Shown: in pieces, positions 1 to 7,561 of the stretch
Numbering within the stretch: the stretch's first letter is position 1
Layout of the letters: each line of letters opens with the position of its first letter
NCBI RefSeq assembly: GCF_025175675.1
Contig: NZ_JANIOA010000009.1
Coordinates: 1-64,000 of the forward strand
From: Sedimenticola hydrogenitrophicus
GTDB lineage: Bacteria > Pseudomonadota > Gammaproteobacteria > Chromatiales > Chromatiaceae
Reading direction: 5' to 3'
Length of the DNA stretch: 64,000 nt
Translations under genes and position numbers: made by a program
Notes under the pieces: model-generated
The model's database searches: none
Seen by the model: only the letters and a program-made list of their open reading frames with translations
What the model was told of the DNA's origin: nothing

Positions 1-132
1 CCCGGATTTAAAGATATCTACAAATAAGAAAAAATGTGCCAAGTGAAAATTGCCTATAACGATTCGTTCCAATGCCGTTGCCAACGGATCGTCTGACGCT
101 CACCGAAGTTTTCGATATTGAGGGGCCTAGCC

Positions 133-561
133 GTGCGTCTCTGGTCGTTACATCCCAAGTATCTCGATCCCCAGTGGTTGGTGGCACTATGGAGAGAGAG
201 TCTTCTGGCGCAGGCAGTCCTGCGTGGAGATACCCGTGGTTACCGGAACCATCCACAACTGGACCGCTTCAAGAGCCATCCGTCACCTCTTGCGGCCATT
301 TCACTATATCTTACGGGCATACATGATGAGGCGACAGAGCGGGGCTGCACCTTCGATAAGAAGAAGATCAGGACGGTCCGGAAGGCGGTTTCTCTCACAG
401 TCACCAAGGGTCAATTGGATTACGAGTGGCTCCATCTGCTGAATAAGCTGAAGTTGCGCAACCCTGCGCTGTATCGGGATTGGCAAAATGTGGCGGTTCC
501 GGATGCACACCCTATTTTTAGCGTGCATGCTGGAGATGTGGAGCCCTGGGAGCGTTATTAG
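133..561 (+). CDS. Pyrimidine dimer DNA glycosylase-like protein (Pyr_excise family)
   Basis: The 142-residue product opens with MRLWSLHPKYLD and has HPQLDRF near residue 42, the pattern I know from small bacterial proteins grouped with T4 endonuclease V (pyrimidine dimer DNA glycosylase). T4 endonuclease V cuts the glycosylic bond at UV-induced pyrimidine dimers and nicks the strand. Many bacterial members are untested, so DNA repair is family knowledge, not shown here. The GTG at 133 is chosen because family members start at MRLW; a TTG at 118 would add five residues. It is the first of five small rightward genes that look like mobile-cassette cargo. No clear promoter or Shine-Dalgarno is visible upstream. 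Confidence 0.75.
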   Translation: MRLWSLHPKYLDPQWLVALWRESLLAQAVLRGDTRGYRNHPQLDRFKSHPSPLAAISLYLTGIHDEATERGCTFDKKKIRTVRKAVSLTVTKGQLDYEWLHLLNKLKLRNPALYRDWQNVAVPDAHPIFSVHAGDVEPWERY

Positions 562-866
562 GGGTGCCACCCGACAGTTGGGTCATTTGACAATAAAGAG
601 GCGACCCACGCGTTCCCGGCACTCCCTTCCACAGGAAGTGCGTCCAGCGAATCCTTGAGGGCAAGGGGCTGAATGACTAGCGGCGTGCCCGGGAGCAGGA
701 GGCTAAGCACGATCACAACGGGCCGTTGCACGGATTGCCGAGAAACCGGGCCAGAGCGAAAAACCGGTTTACGCAATGTTGTGGCTTGACTGATCACAAA
801 TGTCGACCAAGATTGTTGATGCAACAGCTTTCTAAAGCTTTGGGCTTATCACAATGGAGAAGTGAC
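562..866. other. Intergenic spacer, no gene recognised
   Basis: About 305 bases separate the first two genes. The left end begins GGGGTGCCACCCGACAG directly after the stop codon. A minus-strand open frame (558-824) encodes an 88-residue peptide resembling nothing I know. A Shine-Dalgarno (GGAG, 855-858) precedes the next gene. This much non-coding DNA between tiny genes is unusual next to the compact operons later in the window and fits cassette junctions or decayed DNA. Confidence 0.5.
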
Positions 867-1352
867 ATGGCTGAGCAAGCAAAGAACACCATTTGCCTTT
901 GGTACGATGGCGATGCCGAGGACGCGGCGCGGTTCTACGCCGAGACCTTTCCCGATTCGTTTGTCGGCGCGGTGCACCGCGCTCCGGGAGACTTTCCTTC
1001 CGGGAAGGAAGGGGATGTATTGATGGTCGAGTTTACTGTGATGGGCATTCCCTGCATTGGGCTCAATGGCGGATCCGCGTTCAAGCACAATGAAGCGTTC
1101 TCGTTTCAGGTCGCAACCGCTGACCAAGACGAAACGGATCGCTACTGGAACGCAATTGTCGGCAATGGCGGCCAAGAAAACGCCTGCGGCTGGTGCAAGG
1201 ACAAATGGGGATTGTCCTGGCAGATTACGCCGATTGCCCTGACGAAGGCGGTCACCGATCCCGATCCCGCTGCCGCCAAGCGCGCGTTCGATGCAATGAT
1301 GCAGATGTATAAGATCGACATCGCTACAATCGAGGCGGCGCACCGCGGTTGA
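867..1352 (+). CDS. VOC-fold protein of the PhnB / 3-demethylubiquinone-like group
   Basis: The 161-residue protein has the opening NTICLWYDGDAEDAARFY, followed by FPDSFVG, a central VMGIPCIGLNGG and a late CGWCKDKWGLSWQ. Together these are typical of the PhnB-like branch of the vicinal-oxygen-chelate superfamily (the '3-demethylubiquinone-9 3-methyltransferase' domain). The automatic methyltransferase name given to this family is misleading; no methyltransferase fold is present, and the true substrate is unknown. The ATG at 867 is preferred over upstream in-frame codons because homology begins here and GGAG lies 8 bases before it. Such proteins are common cargo of integron cassettes and genomic islands. 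Confidence 0.8.
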   Translation: MAEQAKNTICLWYDGDAEDAARFYAETFPDSFVGAVHRAPGDFPSGKEGDVLMVEFTVMGIPCIGLNGGSAFKHNEAFSFQVATADQDETDRYWNAIVGNGGQENACGWCKDKWGLSWQITPIALTKAVTDPDPAAAKRAFDAMMQMYKIDIATIEAAHRG

Positions 1353-1372
1353 GGTTCGTGGTGGACCAAATA

Positions 1373-1430
1373 ACCTAACCACTACGATGAGCGTGTTGGC
1401 GGCACTAGGCCCTGGGAGCGGGAGTCTAAC
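1373..1430 (+). other. attC-like heptamers between two cassette-like genes
   Basis: Two RYYYAAC heptamers, the core of integron attC sites, lie between the PhnB-like and VOC genes: ACCTAAC at 1373-1379 and GTCTAAC at 1424-1430. I could not pair either with a GTTRRRY partner at attC distance, so this is at most a degenerate or remnant site. Heptamers this loose occur by chance. Confidence 0.2.
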
Positions 1431-1432
1431 CT

Positions 1433-1834
1433 ATGAGAATTATTGTCAATATTGATGTTCCGGAACTCAGCCAAGCAATCGAATTCTACACCGCAGCATT
1501 GGGGCTCAAACACAGCCGCACTCTGGATGAGGAGGTAGCAGAGCTTTCGGGGGCTGCTTCCGTAATCTGTCTTTTACAAAATGCTTCAGGCTCAAACGTA
1601 GCAAGTACGTTATCGGAAGCACGAGGGTACTCCAGGCACTGGACACCCGTTCATATTGATTTTGTTGTCGACGACCTTGAAAAGGCCACCGCGCGGGCTC
1701 TCGGTGCCGGGGCAACGCGTGAAAGCGAGCGTATTGAATGGCATGGTTCAAAGTGCATCACTTTCTCGGATCCATTTGGTCATGGGTTTTGCCTTATCGA
1801 GTTCGCAGGTGAAACGTACAGCGAGAATGGTTGA
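1433..1834 (+). CDS. Glyoxalase / bleomycin-resistance-like VOC protein
   Basis: The 133-residue protein starts MRIIVNIDVPELSQAIEFY and has the VOC pattern of paired beta-alpha-beta-beta-beta modules. VHIDFVVDDLEKATARA lies around residues 74-90 and FSDPFGHGFCLIEF near the C-terminus, giving candidate metal-ligand His and Glu positions. Relatives include glyoxalase I, dioxygenases and drug-binding resistance proteins; nothing in the sequence says which activity applies. The ATG at 1433 lies directly after the GTCTAAC heptamer with no strong Shine-Dalgarno. It is unrelated at sequence level to the preceding VOC gene, so the pair is not a recent duplication. Confidence 0.8.
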   Translation: MRIIVNIDVPELSQAIEFYTAALGLKHSRTLDEEVAELSGAASVICLLQNASGSNVASTLSEARGYSRHWTPVHIDFVVDDLEKATARALGAGATRESERIEWHGSKCITFSDPFGHGFCLIEFAGETYSENG

Positions 1835-1838
1835 ATTC

Positions 1839-1845
1839 GCCTAAC
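1839..1845 (+). other. GCCTAAC heptamer just after a stop codon (attC R''-like)
   Basis: GCCTAAC, the most common RYYYAAC core of integron attC sites, begins five bases after the VOC stop codon, which is where the 5' end of an attC normally sits. No matching GTTRRRY is seen before the next gene at 1899, so the site is incomplete. Confidence 0.25.
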
Positions 1846-1898
1846 ATCTATATGACCTCCCCAGTCAAGGGTGAATTGATCGGAATAAGGAGATTGTG

Positions 1899-2357
1899 AT
1901 GTCCAGTGGAACAGGTACGGTCCGGCTACACCGGGTACTGCGGGCGCCCACCGAGCGAATCTATAAGGCGTTTACAGATAAAAGTGCTTTAGAGCGTTGG
2001 CTCCCTCCCTTCGGATTTACCGGTACGATCCATGCTATTGATGTCCGCGTTGGTGGCGGCTATCGTATGTCTTTCACGAATTTTGCTACCGGAAGCAGTC
2101 ATTCGTTTACGGTCGAATATGTCGAGCTGGTGCCGAATGAACGGATTCGACACACAGACCGCTTCGACGACGCAAACCTCCCTGGTGAAATGGTTGTGTC
2201 AATCGACCTCAACGCCGTCTCCTGTGGGACGGATATCAACATTGTTCAGGAAGGCATTCCCTCGGTAATCCCGGTGGAAATGTGCTACCTCGGGTGGCAA
2301 GAGTCACTTGAGCAGCTTGCCCGGCTCGTTGAGCCGGATATTCCTGACAATGGATGA
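1899..2357 (+). CDS. SRPBCC / AHSA1-like lipid-cavity domain protein
   Basis: The 152-residue protein begins TVRLHRVLRAPTERIYKAF and continues FTDKSALERWLPP, the hallmark of the AHSA1 (activator of Hsp90 ATPase) branch of the SRPBCC fold. GGGYRMSF and VPNERIRHTD follow at the usual spacing, and GWQESLEQLARLVE closes the fold near the C-terminus. Bacterial members bind small hydrophobic ligands or are uncharacterised; a chaperone role should not be assumed. The ATG at 1899 follows an AAGGAG Shine-Dalgarno six bases upstream; an overlapping GTG at 1896 is less well placed. Third of four domain types in this run of short rightward genes. Confidence 0.8.
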   Translation: MSSGTGTVRLHRVLRAPTERIYKAFTDKSALERWLPPFGFTGTIHAIDVRVGGGYRMSFTNFATGSSHSFTVEYVELVPNERIRHTDRFDDANLPGEMVVSIDLNAVSCGTDINIVQEGIPSVIPVEMCYLGWQESLEQLARLVEPDIPDNG

Positions 2358-2381
2358 GCGAAAAATGGACAAAAATGCGCC

Positions 2382-2426
2382 GCCCGACTATACGCAGCAA
2401 ACGGATTTTCCACAGTTTTGTTAGGC
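2382..2426 (+). other. Possible degenerate attC recombination site
   Basis: After the SRPBCC stop codon there is GCCCGAC (2382-2388, one mismatch to RYYYAAC), and 45 bases downstream a perfect GTTAGGC (2420-2426, consensus GTTRRRY). The next gene starts 24 bases after that heptamer, the arrangement expected at a cassette junction. The span is shorter than a normal attC (about 57 bases or more) and the arms pair poorly, so the call is tentative. Confidence 0.3.
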
Positions 2427-2450
2427 GTCAATTTAAACGGAGGCATGAAA

Positions 2451-3104
2451 ATGACACGAGTGCGGGTTGAGAGTTTCACCATCTCGCTTGACGGCTACGG
2501 AGCGGGTTCGGATCAAAGCGTTAACAATCCGCTCGGCGTCGGCGGTGAAACCCTGCACAAGTGGATGGTTTCCACCCGCACGTTTCGGAGAATGCAAGGG
2601 CAGGAGGGCGGGACCAGCGGCGTGGATGAGCAGTTTGCTGCACGGGGTTTCGAGAACGTAGGTGCGTGGATCCTGGGACGGAATATGTTTGGCCCGGTTC
2701 GTGGTCCCTGGCCCGACCTGACATGGAAGGGCTGGTGGGGCGCCAAACCGCCCTACGAGTGTCCTGTCTTCGTCCTGACTCACCACGCCCGTCCGCCCCT
2801 AAAGATGGAGAACGCCACCACCTTCCACTTTGTCACGGAGGGCATCCACCAGGCGCTTGAATCGGCCCGGGCGGCCGCAGGCGGCAAGGATATCCGCATC
2901 GGCGGCGGTTCCAGCACCATTCGACAGTACCTCCGCGAAGGCCTGATCGATGAATTGCACATCGCCATTTCGCCGGTCCTCCTCGGCCGTGGCGAACCAC
3001 TGTTCACGGACCTGGATCTTCCGGCCCTGGGATACGCGTGTGTCGAGCACGCATTTTCGGACTCGGCCACCCACGTTTTTTTGAAACGAGGGGATCCCAA
3101 ATGA
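2451..3104 (+). CDS. Dihydrofolate-reductase-like RibD C-terminal domain protein
   Basis: The 217-residue protein matches the RibD_C / bacterial DHFR-like family. FTISLDGYGAG stands at the start, WILGRNMFGP around residue 75, VFVLTHHARPP in the middle, KDIRIGGGSSTIRQYLREGLIDELHIAISPVLLG written as its parts (IGGGSSTIRQYL, LIDELHIAISPV) and GEPLF near the end. These are the NADPH-binding core motifs. Members are standalone NADPH reductases of mostly unknown substrate; they are not the folate enzyme FolA. The ATG at 2451 has GGAGG seven bases upstream, whereas the ATG at 2445 would be only one base from it. The gene follows the GTTAGGC heptamer closely. Confidence 0.85.
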   Translation: MTRVRVESFTISLDGYGAGSDQSVNNPLGVGGETLHKWMVSTRTFRRMQGQEGGTSGVDEQFAARGFENVGAWILGRNMFGPVRGPWPDLTWKGWWGAKPPYECPVFVLTHHARPPLKMENATTFHFVTEGIHQALESARAAAGGKDIRIGGGSSTIRQYLREGLIDELHIAISPVLLGRGEPLFTDLDLPALGYACVEHAFSDSATHVFLKRGDPK

Positions 3105-3281
3105 CACCCGACATGTCGGCCCGGCCAACCGTGGAGATCCCCTGTCACCACACATTCGCTATCCAGATCCAGGCGGCAATGATCACGGGTTATGGCAGCC
3201 TTAGTCGCATTCGGGGCAAATCCGCTTGCGCAGTGGCACAATATGGCCCAGTTAAACCGACTTGCAGGAGTCAGAATTGCC

Positions 3282-4478
3282 ATGGGACCACTGAAGGGGA
3301 TCAAGGTACTGGACCTGAGCCGCATCCTGGCCGGACCCTGGGCCACCCAGCTGCTGGCCGATTACGGGGCCACGGTGTGGAAGATCGAGCGGCCGGGGGT
3401 GGGGGATGACACCCGCCACTGGGGACCCCCGTTTCTCAAGGATAGCGAGAGTGCCGATACGGCGGAATCGGCCTATTACCTCTCCACCAACCGGGGCAAG
3501 CACTCCATTGCCGTGGATATCACCAGCGAAGTGGGGCAGGCGGTTATCCGTCGGCTGGTCGCCCGGGCCGACATCCTGGTGGAGAATTTCAAGGTCGGTG
3601 GATTGGCCAAGTACGGCCTGGACTACCCTAGCCTCTGTGTCGACAATCCAGATCTGATCTATTGCTCCATCACCGGGTTCGGTCAGACCGGCCCGGATGC
3701 CGGCCAAGCCGGCTATGACGCCATGGTGCAGGCGCGGGGCGGTCTCATGAGCATCACCGGGGAGCGGGACGGGCTGCCCGGGGCCGGCCCACAGAAGGTC
3801 GGGGTGGCGGTGGCGGATCTGATGGCCGGGATGTATGCGGTCAGCGCCATCCTGGCGGCGCTGCATCACCGCGACCAGACCGGTGAAGGGCAGCAGATCG
3901 ATCTCGGGCTGCTGGACAGCCAGGTGGCCTGGCTGGCCAACCAGGGTATGAACTACCTGATCGGTGGCGAGGCGCCGGTGCGCCAGGGCACCGCCCATCC
4001 CAATATCGTGCCCTACCAGGCGCTGCCCACCCGGGACGGTTTCCTGATGCTGGCGGTCGGTAACGACCGCCAGTTCGCCGCCTGCTGCCGGGTGTTGGGC
4101 CGGCCGGCATTGGCCGAGGATTCGCGGTTTACCAGTAACCGGCTGCGGGTCGAGTACCGGGAGCAGTTGATCCCGCTGCTGGAGGGGCTGTTCAGGCGTA
4201 AGACCACCGCCGAGTGGGCGGGGCTGCTGGCGGCGGAACAGGTGCCCTGCGGACCGATCAACGACATCGCCGAGGTATTCGAGGATCCCCAGGTGCTGGC
4301 CCGGGGTATGCGGCTGGAGCTGCCCCATCCGCTGGCTGGCACGGTGCCCCAGGTGGCCAATCCGGTCAAATTCTCCCGCACCCCGATCGAGTATCAAGGC
4401 GCACCCCCGCTGCTCGGCGCGGATACCGAGGCGGTGCTGCGGGCGCTGTCGGATGAAGAGGTGCCCGGGGAGTTCTAA
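3282..4478 (+). CDS. Class III CoA-transferase (CaiB/BaiF family)
   Basis: The 398-residue protein is full length for family III acyl-CoA transferases. It opens with LKGIKVLDLSRILAGPW, carries the DYGATVWKIERPG nucleotide-binding segment, and has GFGQTGPDAGQAGYDAM with the catalytic Asp of the GYD motif near residue 149. The C-terminal VPCGPI...DPQV region is typical of succinyl-CoA or glutaryl-type dicarboxylate CoA transferases. These enzymes move CoA between carboxylic acids through an aspartyl-CoA thioester. Substrate is not deducible; there is no neighbouring pathway gene. The ATG at 3282 has AGGAG 11 bases upstream; an in-frame ATG at 3243 is an alternative. Confidence 0.9.
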   Translation: MGPLKGIKVLDLSRILAGPWATQLLADYGATVWKIERPGVGDDTRHWGPPFLKDSESADTAESAYYLSTNRGKHSIAVDITSEVGQAVIRRLVARADILVENFKVGGLAKYGLDYPSLCVDNPDLIYCSITGFGQTGPDAGQAGYDAMVQARGGLMSITGERDGLPGAGPQKVGVAVADLMAGMYAVSAILAALHHRDQTGEGQQIDLGLLDSQVAWLANQGMNYLIGGEAPVRQGTAHPNIVPYQALPTRDGFLMLAVGNDRQFAACCRVLGRPALAEDSRFTSNRLRVEYREQLIPLLEGLFRRKTTAEWAGLLAAEQVPCGPINDIAEVFEDPQVLARGMRLELPHPLAGTVPQVANPVKFSRTPIEYQGAPPLLGADTEAVLRALSDEEVPGEF

Positions 4479-4483
4479 TTTGG

Positions 4484-4834
4484 CTACCGCGTTGCGACCG
4501 GCTCCAGGCCGGAACGGGCGACCGGCCGGAAGCTGAGCGGAAGTTCATTACGCGCCGCGGCATAGAGTTTGTGCTGGGTCTGCTTGAACAGGACCCCAAT
4601 CTCGTGGGGCGTGGTGTGGGTAATGACCGCCTTGATCTGCCAGGGCGACCGGTCCACTGTCAGCGACAGCTCCACCTCCATGCCGACCGGCAGGGTCAGG
4701 GCGTGGGTCTCCAGCAGCGCCCCCTCAGGGGTCAGGCTGCCCAGGGTGGCGGAGAAGATGCGTCCGTGGTAGACGATCTGGGCCGGCAGCAGCAGGTTGA
4801 TATGGTTGTTGCGGCACTCGTGCGGATGGTTCAT
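4484..4834 (-). CDS. Small PilZ-like domain protein lacking the c-di-GMP motif
   Basis: The 116-residue protein resembles a lone PilZ domain. A beta-rich stretch YHGRIFSATLGSLTPEGALLE is shaped like the D/NxSxxG part of PilZ, followed by VGMEVELSLTVD, and ends with IGVLFKQ. The N-terminal RxxxR that clamps cyclic-di-GMP in true receptors is not seen (RNNHINL is the nearest basic stretch), and the second motif is altered (SLTPEGA). It may be a degenerate PilZ or a YcgR-type fold that does not bind the nucleotide. It converges on the CoA-transferase, with five bases between the stop codons. Confidence 0.5.
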   Translation of the reverse strand: MNHPHECRNNHINLLLPAQIVYHGRIFSATLGSLTPEGALLETHALTLPVGMEVELSLTVDRSPWQIKAVITHTTPHEIGVLFKQTQHKLYAAARNELPLSFRPVARSGLEPVATR

Positions 4835-5118
4835 GTGGGTTCTCTTCTGTTGGTCCTTGGTTTCAGGGCAGAAGGCTATCGAATCAACATGTCACCCCGG
4901 TTGCACGCAGGTTAAGCTTTTGTTTCGTCCGCTGCCGGCAGGCAGCGGCCAGACCACGAACGGACGGCCAGGAGCCTTTCAATTAGATGTTACCGGATGA
5001 AGCTGTTTTGGTTTCGTAGGGTGGATAAGCCGGAAGGCGCATCCACCCTACAACAGTACGTTATCAAATTGAGGTAGTACTGGTTTTACCAGGCAGTATC
5101 AAGTTGAAGCACTACTAA
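4835..5118. other. Repeat-bearing spacer upstream of the PilZ-like gene
   Basis: This stretch holds the family A palindrome (5016-5051) and runs into the family C element at 5115. The part next to 4834 must contain the promoter of the PilZ-like gene. A hairpin-forming GCTGCCGGCAGGCAGC occurs near 4930. No coding sequence is recognised. Confidence 0.4.
5016..5051. repeat. Palindromic repeat family A, copy 1
   Basis: GTAGGGTGGATAAGC and GCGCATCCACCCTAC face each other around a short loop. The same sequence recurs at 13655-13686 (inverted), 13733-13760 and around 50166-50240. It resembles the short palindromic REP-type repeats scattered through gammaproteobacterial chromosomes. Confidence 0.8.
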
Positions 5119-5281
5119 GGGCTCGCGCAAAAATAAGTTTCGGTATTCGGTCGCAACTGGACCCCGCTGGCGGCGTTACGCTTTTTGGCAAGGGAACAGT
5201 CATTGCCTGCAAAGCGTGCCTTGCCCGCGTGGCCCAGTTACGCCCTCGGTACTGCGAAATTATTCTTGCGCGAGCCCTTAG
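5115..5281. repeat. MITE-like palindromic element family C, copy 1
   Basis: About 165 bases bounded by terminal inverted repeats: CTAAGGGCTCGCGCAA at the left and its exact complement TTGCGCGAGCCCTTAG at the right. The interior matches the second copy at 14441-14610 over most of its length, including GCTGGCGGCGTTACGCTTTT and CATTGCCTGCAAAGCGTGCC. It has no coding capacity. Its right end contains the rdgB stop codon (TAA on the minus strand, 5278-5280). It behaves like a miniature inverted-repeat element mobilised in trans, and could also act as a transcription terminator. Confidence 0.85.
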
Positions 5282-5883
5282 GAGAGCGCGGCCACCAGCT
5301 GGCGCAGGGCCTGGCCCCGGTGGCTCAGGGCGTTCTTCTGGTCCGCGCTCAGTTGGGCGGAACTGCAGCCGAATTCGGGTACCAGGAACAGCGGATCGTA
5401 GCCGAAGCCGTTCTCGCCCTGGGCGGCGTGCAGGATGCGTCCCTCCCAGGTTCCCTGGCAGATGATCGGGGTGGGATCGTCGGCGTGACGCAGGTAGACC
5501 AGCACACACTGGAAGCGGGCGGTACGATCCTCATCCGCCACCCCCTGCAGATCGGCCAGCAGCTTGTCGTTGTTGGCCTGATCGTCACAGGCGGGGCCGG
5601 CAAAGCGCGCCGAGTAGATGCCGGGCGCCCCGTTGAGCGCATCCACCTCGATGCCCGAATCGTCGGCAATGGCCGGCAGGCCGCTGTGGCGGGCGGCATT
5701 GCGTGCCTTGAGGATGGCGTTTTCCACGAAGGTCAGGCCGGTCTCCTCCGCTTCCGGCGTGGCGAATTGGCTCTGCGGAATCACCTGAATCTCCTGTTGC
5801 GCCAGCAACTGATTGATTTCGCGTACCTTGCCGGCGTTATTGCTCGCCAGTACAACCCTTTCTCCACGATGACTCGGTGACAT
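5278..5883 (-). CDS. rdgB: dITP/XTP pyrophosphatase RdgB (HAM1 family)
   Basis: The 201-residue enzyme hydrolyses non-canonical purine nucleoside triphosphates (ITP, dITP, XTP) to monophosphate and pyrophosphate, keeping deaminated bases out of DNA and RNA. Family landmarks are VVLASNNAGKVREI at the N-terminus (substrate-binding SNN-K), TFVENAILKARNAA, the catalytic ADDSGIEVDALNG near residue 72, GIYSARFAG, GENGFGYDPLF and the C-terminal SHRGQAL. Length is normal. The last codons run straight into the family C repeat, whose first bases supply the TAA stop; the E. coli protein ends only a residue or two later, so the insertion cost little. The start is the ATG at 5883. Confidence 0.95.
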   Translation of the reverse strand: MSPSHRGERVVLASNNAGKVREINQLLAQQEIQVIPQSQFATPEAEETGLTFVENAILKARNAARHSGLPAIADDSGIEVDALNGAPGIYSARFAGPACDDQANNDKLLADLQGVADEDRTARFQCVLVYLRHADDPTPIICQGTWEGRILHAAQGENGFGYDPLFLVPEFGCSSAQLSADQKNALSHRGQALRQLVAALS

Positions 5884-6264
5884 GACTCGGTTTCCTGCTG
5901 TGAATTGACTGGGGGGATTCTACCCCGGATCAGGGAGGATTTCCCGCCATCCGTGCGCGGCTTGACTCCAACCTCTTTGCATGGTGGCCACACAGCGCCG
6001 TAGCCTGGATGAAGCCGCCACTGCCAAAACTGGAATGATCACCTATGCCCGCGGCGGCGTAATCCGGGGTTTGGGTCAGACCCCGTGCATTGCCCCGGAT
6101 TACGCCCGTCTGGGGTTGCGTATCTGTCGGGCTTTTGTGAGGCGGGCTTCATCCAGGTTACAAACTAACCAACTCTTTCGATTGCGCCCGGAACACGGCT
6201 TTATGGGAAAGCGGAGTCAGGCTGTGTACAATCGGGCGGTTTTTGATGGTTAAAGGTGCTTTCA
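5884..6264. repeat. Spacer with a long nested palindrome (6000-6161) before ccmA
   Basis: An outer inverted repeat GTAGCCTGGATGAAGC...GCTTCATCCAGGTTAC (6000-6161) encloses an inner one GTAATCCGGGG...CCCCGGATTAC (6059-6103). The promoter for ccm must lie downstream of it, within about 6162-6250, and for rdgB upstream near 5900-5960. I see no second complete copy in the window. No gene is recognised. Confidence 0.65.
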
Positions 6265-6900
6265 ATGCTCGAAGTGGCGGGGTTGGCCTGCATCCGGGGT
6301 GACCGGAAACTCTTTTCCGATCTCAGCTTCACGCTGGGGGAGGGGGAGCTGTTGCGCCTGCATGGGCATAACGGCAGCGGCAAGACCACGCTGATGCGCA
6401 CGCTGTGCGGATTGAGCCGGGAGAGTGCCGGTGAGATTCGCTGGAACGGGGCGTCGATCCACAAGCTGGGCGAGGAGTTTACCCGCGAGGTGGTCTATAT
6501 CGGGCACAAGAACGGCATCAAGGACGACTTGACCGGGGTCGAGAACCTGCGTGTCTGCAGCGCCCTGGATGGCTGCCCGGTCACCGAGCGGCAGGCCTGG
6601 GATGCCCTGGAGCGCATGGGGTTGATGGGCCACGAGGACCTGCCCAGTCGGGTGCTCTCCCAAGGCCAGAAGCGGCGGGTGGCGCTGGCGCGGCTGCTGT
6701 TGAACAAGTCGCGGCTGTGGATCCTGGATGAGCCTTTTACCGCGCTGGATGTGGCGGCGGTGGATTTCCTGCAGTCGATCATTCGCGACCATATCAATAG
6801 TGGCGGCATGGTGATCCTGACCACCCATCAGGAGGTCAAGATCACCCGGGAACAAGTGCTGGAGCTGCGTCTCGGCTGGAAGGAGGCGGGGCATGTTTAA
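6265..6900 (+). CDS. ccmA: Heme exporter ABC ATPase CcmA
   Basis: This 211-residue ATP-binding subunit powers the CcmABCD complex that releases holo-CcmE during cytochrome c maturation. Walker A (GHNGSGKT, residues 34-41), the ABC signature LSQGQKRR and Walker B LWILDEPF with the TTH switch motif are intact. Start choice: the ATG at 6265 has AAAGG eight bases upstream; a GTG at 6256 would add three residues. The gene overlaps ccmB by eight bases and begins the ccmABCDEFGHI run. It sits after a repeat-rich spacer with no other co-directional gene, so it probably heads the transcription unit. Confidence 0.96.
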   Translation: MLEVAGLACIRGDRKLFSDLSFTLGEGELLRLHGHNGSGKTTLMRTLCGLSRESAGEIRWNGASIHKLGEEFTREVVYIGHKNGIKDDLTGVENLRVCSALDGCPVTERQAWDALERMGLMGHEDLPSRVLSQGQKRRVALARLLLNKSRLWILDEPFTALDVAAVDFLQSIIRDHINSGGMVILTTHQEVKITREQVLELRLGWKEAGHV

Positions 6901-7561
6901 CGCCTTCCGCACCCTGCTGGGGCGAGATCTGCTACTGGCGATGCGGCGCCGTTCCGATCTGTTCACCACGCTGTTCTTCTTTGTTATCGTGGTCAGCCTG
7001 TTCCCCCTCGGCATCGGGCCGGAGATGAAAACCCTGCGCCTGATCGCACCCGGAGTCTTCTGGGTGGCGGCGCTGCTGGCCTCCATGCTGGCCCTGGAGC
7101 GGCTGTTTGCGGTGGACTACGAGGATGGCGCCCTGGAGCAGATGCTGCTCACCCCGCAGCCGCTGTTTATCCTGGTGCTGGCCAAGGTGATCGCCCACTG
7201 GCTGGTGACCGGCCTGCCGCTGGTGCTGATGGCACCCCTGCTGGGACTGCAGTATGACCTCGCCAGCGATGCCCTGGGGGTGATGGTGGTGTCGCTGCTG
7301 CTGGGTACTCCGGCGCTGAGCCTGATTGGGGCGATCGGGGCGGCGCTGACTCTGGGCCTGCGGGGTGGTGGGGTGCTGGTCTCGCTGCTGGTGTTGCCGC
7401 TCTATATCCCGGTGCTGATCTTCGGTTCGGGTGCGGTGGAGGCGACCGCCTCCGGCATGGGCGGACAGGGACATCTCCTCATGCTGGGCGCCATTCTGGT
7501 ACTATCCCTGTTGCTCGCTCCGCTGGCCGCCTCCGCGGCACTCAGAATTTCCGTTGAGTAG
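6893..7561 (+). CDS. ccmB: Heme exporter membrane subunit CcmB
   Basis: The 222-residue integral membrane protein has about six hydrophobic segments and the conserved opening FRTLLGRDLLLAMRRRSD. The family core is seen as FFFVIVVSLFPLGIGPE, GVFWVAALLASMLALERLF and DGALEQMLL. It partners CcmA in the inner membrane. It overlaps ccmA by eight bases, implying translational coupling. Unlike most ccm operons, the next gene does not follow at once: 401 bases of repeats separate ccmB from ccmC. Confidence 0.96.
   Translation: MFNAFRTLLGRDLLLAMRRRSDLFTTLFFFVIVVSLFPLGIGPEMKTLRLIAPGVFWVAALLASMLALERLFAVDYEDGALEQMLLTPQPLFILVLAKVIAHWLVTGLPLVLMAPLLGLQYDLASDALGVMVVSLLLGTPALSLIGAIGAALTLGLRGGGVLVSLLVLPLYIPVLIFGSGAVEATASGMGGQGHLLMLGAILVLSLLLAPLAASAALRISVE

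Noticed and set aside
558-824. Small minus-strand frame possibly from a transposase remnant
   Set aside because: No recognisable catalytic motif, inverted repeats or partner frame; composition alone is not enough.
1373-2426. Calling complete integron attC sites
   Set aside because: Only isolated heptamers are seen; no pair gives the required length and arm complementarity by eye.
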